From the NCBI RefSeq assembly GCF_004770105.1, contig NZ_RQEY01000001.1, forward strand, positions 261,860-325,859: a stretch of DNA of 64,000 nucleotides, read 5' to 3'. Below, piece after piece: positions 10,038-19,916 of the stretch. Position numbers and translations under genes: made by a program. This stretch comes from Leptospira andrefontaineae (lineage in GTDB: Bacteria > Spirochaetota > Leptospiria > Leptospirales > Leptospiraceae). Position 1 is the stretch's first letter. The number at the start of each line of letters is the position of its first letter. Below the pieces are notes generated by a model, which saw only the letters and a program-made list of their open reading frames with translations, was not told where the DNA came from and did no database searches.

Positions 10038-10217
10038 TTACGCCTTTTCGACTCGGACCAGGTGTTGAACGTCATAGATCATTCCTTTCACCTGCGGAGT
10101 TAGAGTATGTTTTCTTTGTTGTCCGGTTCTACGGAGTCCCAAAGCAGCCAGAGTTAGCTTCTGGCCTTTTTTAATCCCGATATTACTTTTGATCTGAGTA
10201 ACGATTACGGTTTCCAT
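10038..10217 (-). CDS. rpmD: Ribosomal protein L30
   Basis: 59 aa: ATG at 10217, TAA at 10040-10038. The translation starts [20 protein letters not shown] and contains [20 protein letters not shown], the L30 core (usually I-x-L-RK..Q..TL..LGL). Fills the slot between rpsE and rplO, confirming identity by position and sequence. Confidence 0.96.
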   Translation of the reverse strand: METVIVTQIKSNIGIKKGQKLTLAALGLRRTGQQRKHTLTPQVKGMIYDVQHLVRVEKA

Positions 10218-10222
10218 GTTTA

Positions 10223-10738
10223 TTATCCTACGTCGTTTCCGAAAAGACGAGCCAGAGTGATCCCTCTTTTACGAGCTGCTAATACAGGAGTCTCCAATTG
10301 TTGAAGAGCGTCCAGGGTCGCCTTTACGATATTTACTGGATTCGAAGAACCCCAAGATTTGCTAAGAATATCTTGGATCCCAACTTTCTCCACTACAGAA
10401 CGAACGGATCCACCAGCGATGATTCCAGTTCCCGCAGTAGACGGTTTCAGGATCACTCTTGCCGATTTGAATTTTCCGATCACTTCGTGAGGAATGGTAT
10501 GTCCTCTGAATTGGATTTTCACCAAATTCTTCTTAGCGGACTCGATGGATTTACGGATCGCATCAGGAACTTCGTTCGCTTTACCGAATCCAATCCCTAC
10601 TTTACCTTTTGCATCTCCAACTACTGTTAGAGCGTTAAAGGAGAAACGACGTCCACCTTTTACAACTTTAGCAACGCGATCGATCTTTACGACCTTCTCG
10701 TTAAACTCTTTCTGTTCTTGATCTTGTTCGTACGCCAT
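10223..10738 (-). CDS. rpsE: Ribosomal protein S5
   Basis: 171 aa. The double-stranded RNA-binding-like N-domain ([19 protein letters not shown], then [21 protein letters not shown]) is followed by the S5 C-domain ([30 protein letters not shown]). Involved in decoding fidelity and mRNA unwinding at the entry tunnel. Two bp after the rplR stop. Confidence 0.97.
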   Translation of the reverse strand: MAYEQDQEQKEFNEKVVKIDRVAKVVKGGRRFSFNALTVVGDAKGKVGIGFGKANEVPDAIRKSIESAKKNLVKIQFRGHTIPHEVIGKFKSARVILKPSTAGTGIIAGGSVRSVVEKVGIQDILSKSWGSSNPVNIVKATLDALQQLETPVLAARKRGITLARLFGNDVG

Positions 10739-10740
10739 TA

Positions 10741-11103
10741 TTAGAACTCCAGTCCAGCTTCTCTAGCTGCGTCCGCGAAAGCCGCGATTCTTCCATGGTA
10801 GATCATTCCGGAACGATCCAGCATAACTACCTTCACACCTTTAGAAGCGGCCTTTTCCCCGATCGCTTTTCCCAAAGCCTTAGCAGCTTCTACATCTTTG
10901 CGACTTTTACCTGCAAAGGTTGCTTCTAAAGTAGAAGCAGCTACCAAAGTTGTTCCTTGGATATCATCCACGATCTGGCAGGAAAGATAACGATTGGATT
11001 TGTTGAAAACCAATCTAGGGCGAGAGCTGGATTGTCTCAGTTTGAATCTGGAACGCTCTGCTCTTCTGCGTTTGGCTGCGATTTTTTTCAGTTTATTAAT
11101 CAT
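10741..11103 (-). CDS. rplR: Ribosomal protein L18
   Basis: 120 aa from the ATG at 11103 ([20 protein letters not shown]). An in-frame ATG at 11217 would add 38 residues that overlap rplF and have no L18 similarity, so the inner start is chosen; it lies 4 bp after the rplF stop. Core motifs [20 protein letters not shown] and the C-terminal [20 protein letters not shown] are L18. Binds 5S rRNA in the central protuberance. Confidence 0.96.
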   Translation of the reverse strand: MINKLKKIAAKRRRAERSRFKLRQSSSRPRLVFNKSNRYLSCQIVDDIQGTTLVAASTLEATFAGKSRKDVEAAKALGKAIGEKAASKGVKVVMLDRSGMIYHGRIAAFADAAREAGLEF

Positions 11104-11107
11104 GGCC

Positions 11108-11647
11108 TTACTTCTTACCGGTTTTTCCGGCCTTTCTCTTGATAAATTCGTCGTTGTACTTGATCCCTTTACCTTTATAAGGCTCAGGAGGTCTCTTAGA
11201 ACGGATATCCGCTGCAACTTGTCCGACTAGTTGTTTGTCGATCCCGGAAATTTTGATCTTCACTTGTTCAATGACTTCGATCTTAATTCCTTTAGGAGCT
11301 TTATAAACAACCTCGTGGGAATATCCAAGGTTCATCACTAGATCTTCACCGCGCTTAGCTGCACGATAACCAACCCCTGTGATCTCCAGGTTTTTTTCCC
11401 AACCAGCGGTCACACCCTTTACGCTATTCATAAGAAGAGCGCGGGTCAATCCGTGAAGAGCTACAACGTTTTGCTCTTCGCTGGATCTTTCTAATTTTAC
11501 AGTTCCGCCCTCGTTTTTCAGAGAGATCCCCGCAAAAATAGGAGTTTGTAACTCGCCTAGAGGACCTTTCACTTTAATTACGGTGCTGTCCTGTTTTACT
11601 TCCACTTTTTCCGGAAGTTTGATTTCTGCTTTTCCAATCCTGGACAT
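11108..11647 (-). CDS. rplF: Ribosomal protein L6
   Basis: 179 aa. [17 protein letters not shown], the internally duplicated L6 fold, and the C-terminal signature [16 protein letters not shown]. Binds 23S rRNA near the sarcin-ricin loop. 25 bp after the rpsH stop. Confidence 0.97.
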   Translation of the reverse strand: MSRIGKAEIKLPEKVEVKQDSTVIKVKGPLGELQTPIFAGISLKNEGGTVKLERSSEEQNVVALHGLTRALLMNSVKGVTAGWEKNLEITGVGYRAAKRGEDLVMNLGYSHEVVYKAPKGIKIEVIEQVKIKISGIDKQLVGQVAADIRSKRPPEPYKGKGIKYNDEFIKRKAGKTGKK

Positions 11648-11672
11648 AGGTCTTTATAAGTTTCCGTTACTC

Positions 11673-12071
11673 TTAAGAGAGTTTACAGATAACCTCTCCT
11701 CCTACGCGTAATTTCCGAGCTTTTTTGCCGGTCATAACTCCCTTGGAAGTGGAGAGAATCATAGTTCCCATATTGTTTTTATACGGGCGGATCTCTTCGC
11801 TTTTCATGTAAACTCTACGACCTGGTTTAGATACACGAACTAACTCGCGGATCACTGGTCTTTTGGTTACATCGTATTTCAAAGCAACTTTGAAATCTTC
11901 GAAACTTCCGTTAGTCACCGGCTCATAGCCGTTGATAAATCCTTCTTCTTTCAATAATTCCAGAATAGAACGTTTGATCTTACTTCCTGGAATCACACAA
12001 CTTTCATGTTTCGCACGACCAGCATTACGAATGCGGGTCAGCATATCACCGATTGGATCAGATAAACTCAT
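11673..12071 (-). CDS. rpsH: Ribosomal protein S8
   Basis: 132 aa. [22 protein letters not shown] start and C-terminal [20 protein letters not shown]. Primary binder of 16S helix 21; in Escherichia coli it also represses spc operon translation, not testable here. 13 bp after the rpsN stop. Confidence 0.97.
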   Translation of the reverse strand: MSLSDPIGDMLTRIRNAGRAKHESCVIPGSKIKRSILELLKEEGFINGYEPVTNGSFEDFKVALKYDVTKRPVIRELVRVSKPGRRVYMKSEEIRPYKNNMGTMILSTSKGVMTGKKARKLRVGGEVICKLS

Positions 12072-12084
12072 TATAATGTCCTCC

Positions 12085-12270
12085 TTACCAAGATGCCTTA
12101 ACTACGCCCGGAATTTGAGCTTGGCTAGCAAGCTTCCGGAAGCAAATTCTGCACATGTCGAATCTTCTTAGGTAACCGCGAGGGCGTCCGCAAAGTGGGC
12201 AACGGTTGTGAACCCTTACTTTGAATTTCTTTTTTTTCTTATGTCTTTCGATTAAAGAGGTCTTAGCCAT
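12085..12270 (-). CDS. rpsN: Ribosomal protein S14, zinc-binding type
   Basis: 61 aa, the short zinc form (S14Z). Two CxxC pairs are present (CPLCGRPRG and CRICFRKL), spaced as in zinc-ribbon S14. N-terminus [19 protein letters not shown]. 13 bp after the rplE stop. Confidence 0.97.
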   Translation of the reverse strand: MAKTSLIERHKKKKKFKVRVHNRCPLCGRPRGYLRRFDMCRICFRKLASQAQIPGVVKASW

Positions 12271-12283
12271 GATTGCGGGCTCC

Positions 12284-12835
12284 TTATCTCAGGTTCCGGA
12301 ACGGCATACCGAAAGCAGCGAGAAGGCTATAAGCTTCTGCGTCTACCTTGGTGTTCGTTACGAAGGTCAGGTTCATTCCGTAGAGAGTGTTGATCTTATC
12401 CACTTTGATCTCTGGGAAAATGATTTGTTCTTTGATGCTGAAGTTGTAGTTTCCGCGTCCGTCGAAACCTTTCTCGGAAACTCCTTTAAAGTCACGCACC
12501 CTTGGAAGAGCCACGTTCACCAAACGATCTAGAAACTCATACATATAGTTTCCACGTAGGGTAACTGTGGTACCGAGGCTCATACCTTCGCGGAGTTTGA
12601 ATCCCGCGATGGATTTTTTAGCCTTGGTCTTAACCGGGCGTTGTCCGGTGATCAATGCGAGTTCTTCTACTGCCGCTTCCAATGCTTTAGGGTTAGTATG
12701 AGCCTCACCCATTCCCACGTTCAGAACGATTTTTTCCAAACGAGGAACTTGCATTATGGACTTGAAGTTAAATTGTTTCTGAAGAGCGGGAACGATTTCC
12801 TTCCCGTATTTATCTCTTAATCTAGCTGCTGCCAT
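12284..12835 (-). CDS. rplE: Ribosomal protein L5
   Basis: 183 aa. N-terminal [19 protein letters not shown], central [18 protein letters not shown], then [22 protein letters not shown] and the C-terminal GMPFRNL. Binds 5S rRNA and contacts P-site tRNA. 3 bp after the rplX stop. Confidence 0.97.
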   Translation of the reverse strand: MAAARLRDKYGKEIVPALQKQFNFKSIMQVPRLEKIVLNVGMGEAHTNPKALEAAVEELALITGQRPVKTKAKKSIAGFKLREGMSLGTTVTLRGNYMYEFLDRLVNVALPRVRDFKGVSEKGFDGRGNYNFSIKEQIIFPEIKVDKINTLYGMNLTFVTNTKVDAEAYSLLAAFGMPFRNLR

Positions 12836-12838
12836 GAC

Positions 12839-13192
12839 TTAGATCTCTTTCCCTTCCGGCTTAGAAACGCGGACTTTTTTACCTTTATTCTCTTGGTAGC
12901 CCACACGAACTCCCTTCTTCTTTTTGGAATCGTAGAACATTACGTTGGAAATGTGCATTGGAGCTTCCACTTCTACGATACCACCTTGAGGGTTTTCTTG
13001 GGTAGGTCTTAAGAAACGTTTACGTTTGTTCAGTCCTTCTACTACTACACGATCCCTTTTCTTATCGATTACTAGGATCTTGCCTTTTTTTCCCTTCTCT
13101 TTTCCTGCGATAACGATTACTTCGTCATCTTTGTGAAGGCGAACGGATTTGAATTTTGTATATTCGGATCCCCGATACGTCAGCTTAGACAT
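12839..13192 (-). CDS. rplX: Ribosomal protein L24
   Basis: 117 aa. The KOW motif ([21 protein letters not shown]) at about residues 20-40, then [33 protein letters not shown]. Early 50S assembly initiator. The start overlaps the rplN stop by one nucleotide. Confidence 0.97.
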   Translation of the reverse strand: MSKLTYRGSEYTKFKSVRLHKDDEVIVIAGKEKGKKGKILVIDKKRDRVVVEGLNKRKRFLRPTQENPQGGIVEVEAPMHISNVMFYDSKKKKGVRVGYQENKGKKVRVSKPEGKEI

Positions 13193-13584
13193 TATAAAAC
13201 CTCCGGCGCTAGGGAGATGATCTTAGCGTATTTTTTATCGCGAAGTTCGCGAGCTACTGGCCCGAAAATACGGGTCCCTTTCGGGTTTCCTTTGTCGTCG
13301 ATAATTGCGACTGCGTTATCATCGAAACGAATATAAGAACCATCTGGACGACGGATTTCTTTTTTAGTTCTAACAACAACTGCGCGTTGAACGGCCTTGT
13401 TATGGACCTTTTTCCCCGTGGAATCTTTTAACCCATAAGCAGGTTGTGCGTCTTTAACGGCGACGATGATCTCGTCTCCTACGGAGGCGTAACGTTTTTT
13501 AGAGCCTCCTAAGACTTTAATACACATAACTCTTTTTATTCCGGAGTTATCGGCGACTTGGAGGATGGTTTCCTGTTGGATCAT
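13192..13584 (-). CDS. rplN: Ribosomal protein L14
   Basis: 130 aa. [27 protein letters not shown] and the signature [24 protein letters not shown]. Intersubunit bridge protein and binding site for silencing factors. First gene of the spc block, 1 bp after the rpsQ stop. Confidence 0.98.
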   Translation of the reverse strand: MIQQETILQVADNSGIKRVMCIKVLGGSKKRYASVGDEIIVAVKDAQPAYGLKDSTGKKVHNKAVQRAVVVRTKKEIRRPDGSYIRFDDNAVAIIDDKGNPKGTRIFGPVARELRDKKYAKIISLAPEVL

Positions 13585-13585
13585 C

Positions 13586-13855
13586 TTACTTTGCCTTTTC
13601 TACGATCTTAAATAGACGGTGACGCTTTTCACGGGATAGAGGTCTGGTTTCAATCGCCAGGATTCTATCACCTACTTGGCACTCATTTCTTTCGTCATGA
13701 ACCTTCATTTTAACGGTTCTACGAACGATCTTCTTAAACTTAGGGTGAGTCTTACGAGCTTCTACTAACATCACTAAGGTTTTATCCATAGCGGTGCTCA
13801 CGACTTTACCTTCGCTAAGAAGTGATTTTTTTATATGCTTCTTTGCAGTTTCCAT
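13586..13855 (-). CDS. rpsQ: Ribosomal protein S17
   Basis: 89 aa. The OB-fold core [25 protein letters not shown] and the C-terminal [23 protein letters not shown]. 16S rRNA 5'-domain binder. Two bp after the rpmC stop. Confidence 0.97.
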   Translation of the reverse strand: METAKKHIKKSLLSEGKVVSTAMDKTLVMLVEARKTHPKFKKIVRRTVKMKVHDERNECQVGDRILAIETRPLSREKRHRLFKIVEKAK

Positions 13856-13857
13856 AA

Positions 13858-14160
13858 TCAGTTCGTTCCTTTAGCTACTTTCTTAGCAGAAGCGTTAGCT
13901 TTTGCCAAAGCCTGTACCTTACGAGTAGCTCTTGAATAACGTCTAGCTTTAGTAGTGCCAGACTTCGCAGCCAACTCTCTGTTCTTTTGGATGGTTAGAA
14001 GGCGCGCGATTTTTTTCTTCGCGTTAGTAATCACCTTCGGGTTTTCCAAAGAACGAGCAACTCCGTATTGGAAACGTGCTGTACGAATGATTTTGTAAGC
14101 ATCTTCCAATTGTGCTAAAATTTCTGCGTCTTTCAACTCTGCGAGTTTGATCTTTTTCAC
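13858..14160 (-). CDS. rpmC: Ribosomal protein L29 with basic C-terminal extension
   Basis: 100 aa against about 65 in most bacteria. The core runs from [19 protein letters not shown] to [19 protein letters not shown]. After residue ~65 a tail rich in Lys, Arg and Ala ([20 protein letters not shown]) follows. L29 lies at the tunnel exit next to L23, where trigger factor and SRP dock. The ATG overlaps the rplP stop by 4 bp. Confidence 0.95.
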   Translation of the reverse strand: MKKIKLAELKDAEILAQLEDAYKIIRTARFQYGVARSLENPKVITNAKKKIARLLTIQKNRELAAKSGTTKARRYSRATRKVQALAKANASAKKVAKGTN

Positions 14161-14570
14161 AGCGTAGACCTCTTCACGAATTCAGTTTGAACAGGCAGTT
14201 TATAAGCAGCCAGATCCAAAGCTTTTTTAGCGGTCGCTTCATCGATTCCGCTCATTTCGAATAAAACTCTACCAGGTCTGATCTCTGCGATCCAGAACTC
14301 AGGATTACCTTTACCTTTACCCATACGAGTTTCCGCTGGTTTTTTAGTAATAGGTAGATGAGGGAAGATCCTAATCCAAAGTTTCCCGCCTCTTTTTACC
14401 TGACGGTTGATAGTGATCCTTGCCGCTTCGATCTGTCTTGCAGTCAAACGTCCGGAAGTAACGGCTTTAAGACCGAACTCTCCGAAGGACACTTTGGAAC
14501 CACGCTCGTCGTTTCCTTTCAAGCGGCCCCTTTGTCTTTTTCTGAACTTAACTCTTTTAGGTGATAACAT
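14157..14570 (-). CDS. rplP: Ribosomal protein L16
   Basis: 137 aa. [43 protein letters not shown] and the signature [23 protein letters not shown]. Organises the A-site tRNA elbow region of the 50S. A 30-bp spacer separates it from rpsC. Confidence 0.98.
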   Translation of the reverse strand: MLSPKRVKFRKRQRGRLKGNDERGSKVSFGEFGLKAVTSGRLTARQIEAARITINRQVKRGGKLWIRIFPHLPITKKPAETRMGKGKGNPEFWIAEIRPGRVLFEMSGIDEATAKKALDLAAYKLPVQTEFVKRSTL

Positions 14571-14600
14571 CGTTTTTTACCTTTGGATCATCAGAGACGA

Positions 14601-15278
14601 TCAGTTGGTCCTTCTTTTAACGGCGTATTTATCTTCTTCGGACTCTTCTTTACTGTTGATGAAGTCTCCAGTGTAAGTCCAAACTTTCACTCCGATTTGT
14701 CCGAAAGTGGTGCTTGCCTCACGGAATCCTAGATCGATTTTCGCTCTAAGGGTATGAAGAGGAATTCTTCCTTCACGATAACCTTCGCGACGAGCCATGT
14801 CCGCTCCGTTCAAACGTCCGGAGATAAGGATCTTAATTCCTTCTACTCCACCTCTCATCGCACGACGAAGTTCTTGTTTCATCACGCGACGGAACGGTTG
14901 ACGCTCTTGGATTTGGATCGCGATAGACTCAGCGATACATTGTGCGATAGTCTCAGGCTTCTTAACTTCGATAATGTTAAGATTAAGAGGTTTTTCGGTC
15001 ATAGTCTTAAGGACTTTTTTAACGGCTTCGATATTCGCTCCGTTTTTACCGATTACCACACCCGGTTTAGCAGTGTGAAGGTTAACGTTGATCTTCTCAG
15101 GGAAACGCTCCACAACAACTTTTACAACGCCTGCTTCTTTAAAGCGGCCTTGGATAAATCTACGAATTCTAATATCTTCGTGCAGGTTCTTTTTGTAGTC
15201 GGCTTGCGAGAACCAAATAGAATCCCATCCGCGGGTAATTCCGATACGAAGTCCGATTGGGTTAACTTTCTGTCCCAT
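14601..15278 (-). CDS. rpsC: Ribosomal protein S3
   Basis: 225 aa. [20 protein letters not shown], a KH domain ([17 protein letters not shown], about residues 73-90) and the C-terminal signature [26 protein letters not shown]. Lines the mRNA entry tunnel with S4 and S5. Start is 11 bp after the rplV stop. Confidence 0.98.
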   Translation of the reverse strand: MGQKVNPIGLRIGITRGWDSIWFSQADYKKNLHEDIRIRRFIQGRFKEAGVVKVVVERFPEKINVNLHTAKPGVVIGKNGANIEAVKKVLKTMTEKPLNLNIIEVKKPETIAQCIAESIAIQIQERQPFRRVMKQELRRAMRGGVEGIKILISGRLNGADMARREGYREGRIPLHTLRAKIDLGFREASTTFGQIGVKVWTYTGDFINSKEESEEDKYAVKRRTN

Positions 15279-15289
15279 GATTTCCCCTA

Positions 15290-15900
<611 letters not shown>

Positions 15901-15905
15901 GATGA

Positions 15906-16745
15906 TTACCTGCTCCTATTTCCCTTTCTCTTCTGGATAATGAACTTGTCAGAAGGTTTAGCCCTACGACGAGTTTTGTATCCTTTGGTTGGAATACCCC
16001 AAGGAGTCACTGGGTGACGTCCTCCGGAAGTACGTCCCTCACCACCACCATGTGGGTGATCAACCGGGTTCATTACAACCCCTCTAACCTTAGGACGTTT
16101 TCCCAACCATCTGTTTCTACCGGCTTTACCGATGGAAACAAGGTTATGATCTCTATTGCTGCAAATTCCAACAGTAGCGTAGCAGTTCTGGTGAACTTTA
16201 CGAACTTCGGAGCTTGGAAGTTTCAGAAGAACGTATTCTCCGTCTCTACCTGCGATAGTAGCGAAGGATCCTGCAGTTCTTGCGATCTGCCCGCCTCTTC
16301 CGATTTTCAATTCCACGTTATGCACGTTAGTGCCTGGAGGAATTTTTCCGAGTGGAAGTGCGTTTCCAATTTTAATTTCTGCGCCTTCTCCGTTGGAAAC
16401 TTTGTCTCCAACTTTCATGCCTTCAGCATTTAGGATATAAGCGTATTCTCCGTCAGAGTAACTAACGAGAGAAATAAACGCCGAACGATACGGATCATAT
16501 TCTACAGTTTTAACTGTAGCGGTAATCCCTACTTTGCGACGTTTGAAGTCGATGATACGATATTTGCGTTTTACTCTTCCGCCTTTTCTACGAACCGCAA
16601 TTTTACCACCTTCTCCACGACCTGCTTTATAATTTAAGCTGATCGTTAAAGGGCGATACGGTTCTGTTTCAGTAATTTCCTCGAAGGTTAATACTGATTT
16701 AAAACGGCTGGCGGCAGTAACGGGTTTAAACTTTTTAATTCCCAT
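15906..16745 (-). CDS. rplB: Ribosomal protein L2
   Basis: 279 aa. Signature segments GRNSTGRITVRHRGGG-like region ([20 protein letters not shown]), then [29 protein letters not shown] with the conserved His needed near the peptidyl-transferase centre. Required for subunit joining. 3 bp after the rplW stop. Confidence 0.98.
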   Translation of the reverse strand: MGIKKFKPVTAASRFKSVLTFEEITETEPYRPLTISLNYKAGRGEGGKIAVRRKGGRVKRKYRIIDFKRRKVGITATVKTVEYDPYRSAFISLVSYSDGEYAYILNAEGMKVGDKVSNGEGAEIKIGNALPLGKIPPGTNVHNVELKIGRGGQIARTAGSFATIAGRDGEYVLLKLPSSEVRKVHQNCYATVGICSNRDHNLVSIGKAGRNRWLGKRPKVRGVVMNPVDHPHGGGEGRTSGGRHPVTPWGIPTKGYKTRRRAKPSDKFIIQKRKGNRSR

Positions 16746-16748
16746 TTC

Positions 16749-17057
16749 TTATGCTTCCTTTCCGAAGTCGATGCTCGCTCCGTCTTGGAAAGTCACGATT
16801 GCTTTTTTCCAATGAGCTTTAGGAGCAGGTAGATGACGGAATCTTTTTATCTTTCCGCGATACACTTGGATGTTTACGGAAGAAGGTACTACGTTGTAAA
16901 TTTTGCGGAAAGCTTCCTTCACTAGAGTTTTGTTTGCTCTAGGATGGATTTCCACAGTGTATTTTACGGTTCTTTTACCGGCTTTCTCACCGATAGTCTC
17001 AAGATCTTGGGACTTCTCAGTGATGATCGGAGATAAGATCACTTCGTTAAGATTCAT
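16749..17057 (-). CDS. rplW: Ribosomal protein L23
   Basis: 102 aa. [38 protein letters not shown] and [20 protein letters not shown]. Docking site for trigger factor and SRP at the tunnel exit. ATG overlaps the rplD stop by 4 bp. Confidence 0.97.
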   Translation of the reverse strand: MNLNEVILSPIITEKSQDLETIGEKAGKRTVKYTVEIHPRANKTLVKEAFRKIYNVVPSSVNIQVYRGKIKRFRHLPAPKAHWKKAIVTFQDGASIDFGKEA

Positions 17058-17689
17058 TTTCCTTCTCCGTAATGTTTGAGAATTTCTCCCAAAGCACCTT
17101 CGGTGATTACAAGATTTCTATTATAAAGAATGTCACGAACCGCGATACGTTTGGAGTTGATGTATTTTACGGTAGGGATATTACGAACTGACTTTTTAAG
17201 GAAGTCGTTCTCTCCACCTACTAAGAATCCGATCACTCCGGTGTTCTTTAATCCGATATTGCTGAATAAAGTAGAGAATGCTTTAGTGCTGAATTCTTTC
17301 GGATCCAGATCTTCTACTACTTTAATGACCGCGTCTTGAGCTTTCTTATTCAAAACGGAAAGAACCGCTCTACGTTTTACTTTTGGAGAAACGTTATAAG
17401 AATAATCTCTCTTGCGAGGTCCGTGAACAGTACCACCGCCCACCCAGTGAGGAGCACGGATAGAACCTTGACGAGCTCTACCAGTTCCCTTTTGGGACCA
17501 AGGCTTTTTACCACCCCCGGAAACTTCCGAGCGGGTTTTGGTATGATGATTCCCGGAGCGAAGGTTAGCATTCTCCGCTTTGATGGCGTCGTAAATCGCG
17601 CCACTGCTATATTTGGATTCGAACAACGCTGCAGGAAGTTCGATTTCCGAGAGCAGTTTTCCTTCTTTTGAGTACTTCTGTGCTTTCAT
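17054..17689 (-). CDS. rplD: Ribosomal protein L4
   Basis: 211 aa. The tunnel loop [21 protein letters not shown] then [21 protein letters not shown] (about residues 50-95) is diagnostic. In Escherichia coli L4 is also the autoregulator of the S10 operon; no S10-type leader was recognised here. 15 bp after the rplC stop. Confidence 0.97.
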   Translation of the reverse strand: MKAQKYSKEGKLLSEIELPAALFESKYSSGAIYDAIKAENANLRSGNHHTKTRSEVSGGGKKPWSQKGTGRARQGSIRAPHWVGGGTVHGPRKRDYSYNVSPKVKRRAVLSVLNKKAQDAVIKVVEDLDPKEFSTKAFSTLFSNIGLKNTGVIGFLVGGENDFLKKSVRNIPTVKYINSKRIAVRDILYNRNLVITEGALGEILKHYGEGK

Positions 17690-17704
17690 GACTAACCGCG
17701 GTCT

Positions 17705-18325
17705 TTATATCTTCTCAATAGTGATGATGGAGTTTGCAGGTCCCGGAACGGATCCGCTTACAAAAACCAAATTTTCTGCTTCGTGAATACGAACCACTTT
17801 CAGGTTCAATACAGTCTTTGTATCAAAACCCATACGGCCCGGTAATTTACGACCTTTGAATACTCTACCTGGAGTGGTGTTGGATCCCATGGATCCTGGA
17901 TGTCTATGAAAACGAGAACCGTGAGCTCCTGGTCCACCATGGTGTCCGTATCTTTTGATAACACCTTGGAAACCTTTACCTTTGCTGGTTCCTGTAACTT
18001 TTACAATGTCCGCAACAGCAAACACATCTTGAGCTTTTAACTCAGCGCCTGCAGCCGGCTCTTCGCCGAAATTGCGGAATTCCTTCAACACTCTCTTAGG
18101 AGTTAGTCCAGCTTTTGCCAAATGCTTTATCTCGCTTTTGGTCAGGTGTTTTTCTTTATCATCCTGAAAAGCTAATTGTATCGCGTCGTAACCGTCCGTA
18201 GCTGCGGACTTGACTTGGGAAACTGCGCAGGGACCTACCTCTAAGACGGTTACAGGAATCATGTTTCCTTGCTCGTCGAAGATTTGGGACATCCCTATCT
18301 TTTTACCGATTAATCCCTTTGCCAT
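17705..18325 (-). CDS. rplC: Ribosomal protein L3
   Basis: 206 aa. [21 protein letters not shown], then [22 protein letters not shown] and [20 protein letters not shown]. The Gln of GFQG at the centre of that block is the residue methylated by PrmB in enterics. 11 bp after the rpsJ stop. Confidence 0.98.
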   Translation of the reverse strand: MAKGLIGKKIGMSQIFDEQGNMIPVTVLEVGPCAVSQVKSAATDGYDAIQLAFQDDKEKHLTKSEIKHLAKAGLTPKRVLKEFRNFGEEPAAGAELKAQDVFAVADIVKVTGTSKGKGFQGVIKRYGHHGGPGAHGSRFHRHPGSMGSNTTPGRVFKGRKLPGRMGFDTKTVLNLKVVRIHEAENLVFVSGSVPGPANSIITIEKI

Positions 18326-18336
18326 TTCTTCTTCCC

Positions 18337-18645
18337 TTAGGATTTAATATCCACTGAAACACCTGCAGGGAGTTGTAGCTTCATTAAAGCCTCAACTGTG
18401 TCTTCATTGGTGTCCAGAATGTCTATGAGCCTTTTGTGAGTTTTCATCTCAAACTGCTCTCTTGATTTTTTATTTACGTGTGGAGAACGGAGGACTGTGT
18501 ATATTTCCTTCTTCGTTGGAAGAGGAATCGGACCGGAGACAGTAGCTCCGGTCCTTTTGGCAGTCGCAACGATCTCGTAAGTTGATTGGTCGATCAACTT
18601 ATGATCGAAAGCTTTAAGCTTTACTCTGATCTTTTGGCCAGCCAT
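18337..18645 (-). CDS. rpsJ: Ribosomal protein S10
   Basis: 102 aa. [20 protein letters not shown], then [29 protein letters not shown]. Also partners NusB in antitermination; the NusG and RNA polymerase genes are at the other end of this window. 10 bp after the tuf stop with no terminator between. Confidence 0.98.
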   Translation of the reverse strand: MAGQKIRVKLKAFDHKLIDQSTYEIVATAKRTGATVSGPIPLPTKKEIYTVLRSPHVNKKSREQFEMKTHKRLIDILDTNEDTVEALMKLQLPAGVSVDIKS

Positions 18646-18655
18646 TTCCTTTCTC

Positions 18656-19861
18656 TTACTCGGTGATCTCAGCCACTACGCCAGAACCGATAGTCTTTCC
18701 ACCTTCGCGAATCGCGAATTTAAGACCTTTGTCCATAGCGATCGGGTGGATCAACTCGATGCTCATCGTAACGTTGTCACCAGGCATTACCATTTCCATA
18801 CCGTTAGGCAGGTTACAAACGCCAGTGATGTCAGTAGTTCTGAAATAGAACTGTGGACGGTAGTTATTGAAAAATGGAGTGTGACGTCCACCTTCGTCCT
18901 TAGTAAGAACGTAAACTTCCGCGTTGAATTTTTTGTGAGGAGTGATTGATCCTGGCTTAGCAAGAACCTGCCCTCTTTCGATGTCTTCTTTTTTAGTTCC
19001 ACGAAGAAGAGCACCGATATTGTCTCCAGCTTCTGCGGAATCTAAAAGTTTACGGAACATCTCGATACCAGTAACAACTGTTTTGGTAGTAGGACGAACA
19101 CCAACGATTTCAACTTCGTCGTTGATTTTCAAAGTTCCTTGCTCTACTCTTCCAGTTGCAACAGTTCCACGACCAGTGATAGAGAATACGTCCTCTACTG
19201 GCATTAGGAAAGGTTTATCAACAATACGTTTAGGGTTTGGAACGTAAGTGTCCAGAGCTTCCATTAATTTAACAACAGAAGGAGCTCCTAACTCAGACTC
19301 GTCGCCTTCAAGAGCCTTAAGAGCTGATCCGTAGATGATTGGGGTGTCATCACCAGGGAAGCTGTACTTGTTTAACAAGTCACGAACGTCCATCTCAACC
19401 ATTTGGATCATCTCTTCGCGCTCATCAGCAGCAAGCATGTCAGCTTTGTTGATGAATACGATGATGTAAGGAACGCCTACCTGACGAGCGAGCAGGATAT
19501 GCTCTTTCGTTTGAGGCATTGGTCCGTCAGTTGCAGATACAACTAGGATCGCAGCGTCCATCTGAGCAGCACCGGTGATCATGTTTTTAACATAGTCAGC
19601 GTGACCTGGGCAGTCTACGTGTGCATAGTGGCGGTTCGCAGTCTCATACTCTTGGTGAGAAGTAGCGATGGTGATACCACGAGCTTTTTCCTCAGGTGCG
19701 TTATCGATTTGGTCGTACGCTACGGCTTTGTTTTTTCCACCCAATACTTTTGCAAGCGTAGTGGTGATTGCTGCCGTTAGCGTGGTTTTTCCATGGTCAA
19801 CGTGTCCGATTGTACCAACGTTTAAGTGTGGTTTGGACCTGTCGAATTTCTCCTTAGCCAT
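18656..19861 (-). CDS. tuf: Elongation factor Tu
   Basis: 401 aa. GTPase motifs GHVDHGKTT (about residues 18-26), RGITIATSH (switch I), [18 protein letters not shown] and NKADM, followed by beta-barrel domains II ([13 protein letters not shown]) and III ([12 protein letters not shown]). Delivers aminoacyl-tRNA. Preceded by the EF-G-like gene, with a stem-loop in the 51-bp gap. Confidence 0.99.
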   Translation of the reverse strand: MAKEKFDRSKPHLNVGTIGHVDHGKTTLTAAITTTLAKVLGGKNKAVAYDQIDNAPEEKARGITIATSHQEYETANRHYAHVDCPGHADYVKNMITGAAQMDAAILVVSATDGPMPQTKEHILLARQVGVPYIIVFINKADMLAADEREEMIQMVEMDVRDLLNKYSFPGDDTPIIYGSALKALEGDESELGAPSVVKLMEALDTYVPNPKRIVDKPFLMPVEDVFSITGRGTVATGRVEQGTLKINDEVEIVGVRPTTKTVVTGIEMFRKLLDSAEAGDNIGALLRGTKKEDIERGQVLAKPGSITPHKKFNAEVYVLTKDEGGRHTPFFNNYRPQFYFRTTDITGVCNLPNGMEMVMPGDNVTMSIELIHPIAMDKGLKFAIREGGKTIGSGVVAEITE

Positions 19862-19884
19862 AGCGTTTTTAACTCCTTACTTTA

Positions 19885-19916
19885 TTAACAAATCTGAATA
19901 CAGACTTGTTTGTTAA
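19885..19916 (-). promoter_or_regulatory. Imperfect stem-loop upstream of tuf
   Basis: Arms TTAACAAA (19885-19892) and TTTGTTAA (19909-19916) plus inner TCTG/CAGA, loop AATA, with a 4-nt bulge. It overlaps the stop codon of the EF-G-like gene and ends about 25 bp before the tuf ATG. Could damp read-through from the EF-G-like gene or protect the tuf mRNA 5' end; no U-tract, so not a standard terminator. Confidence 0.4.

Noticed and set aside
10741..11217. Longer rplR frame starting at 11217
   Set aside because: The extra 38 residues overlap rplF and have no L18 similarity; ATG 11103 fits the operon spacing.
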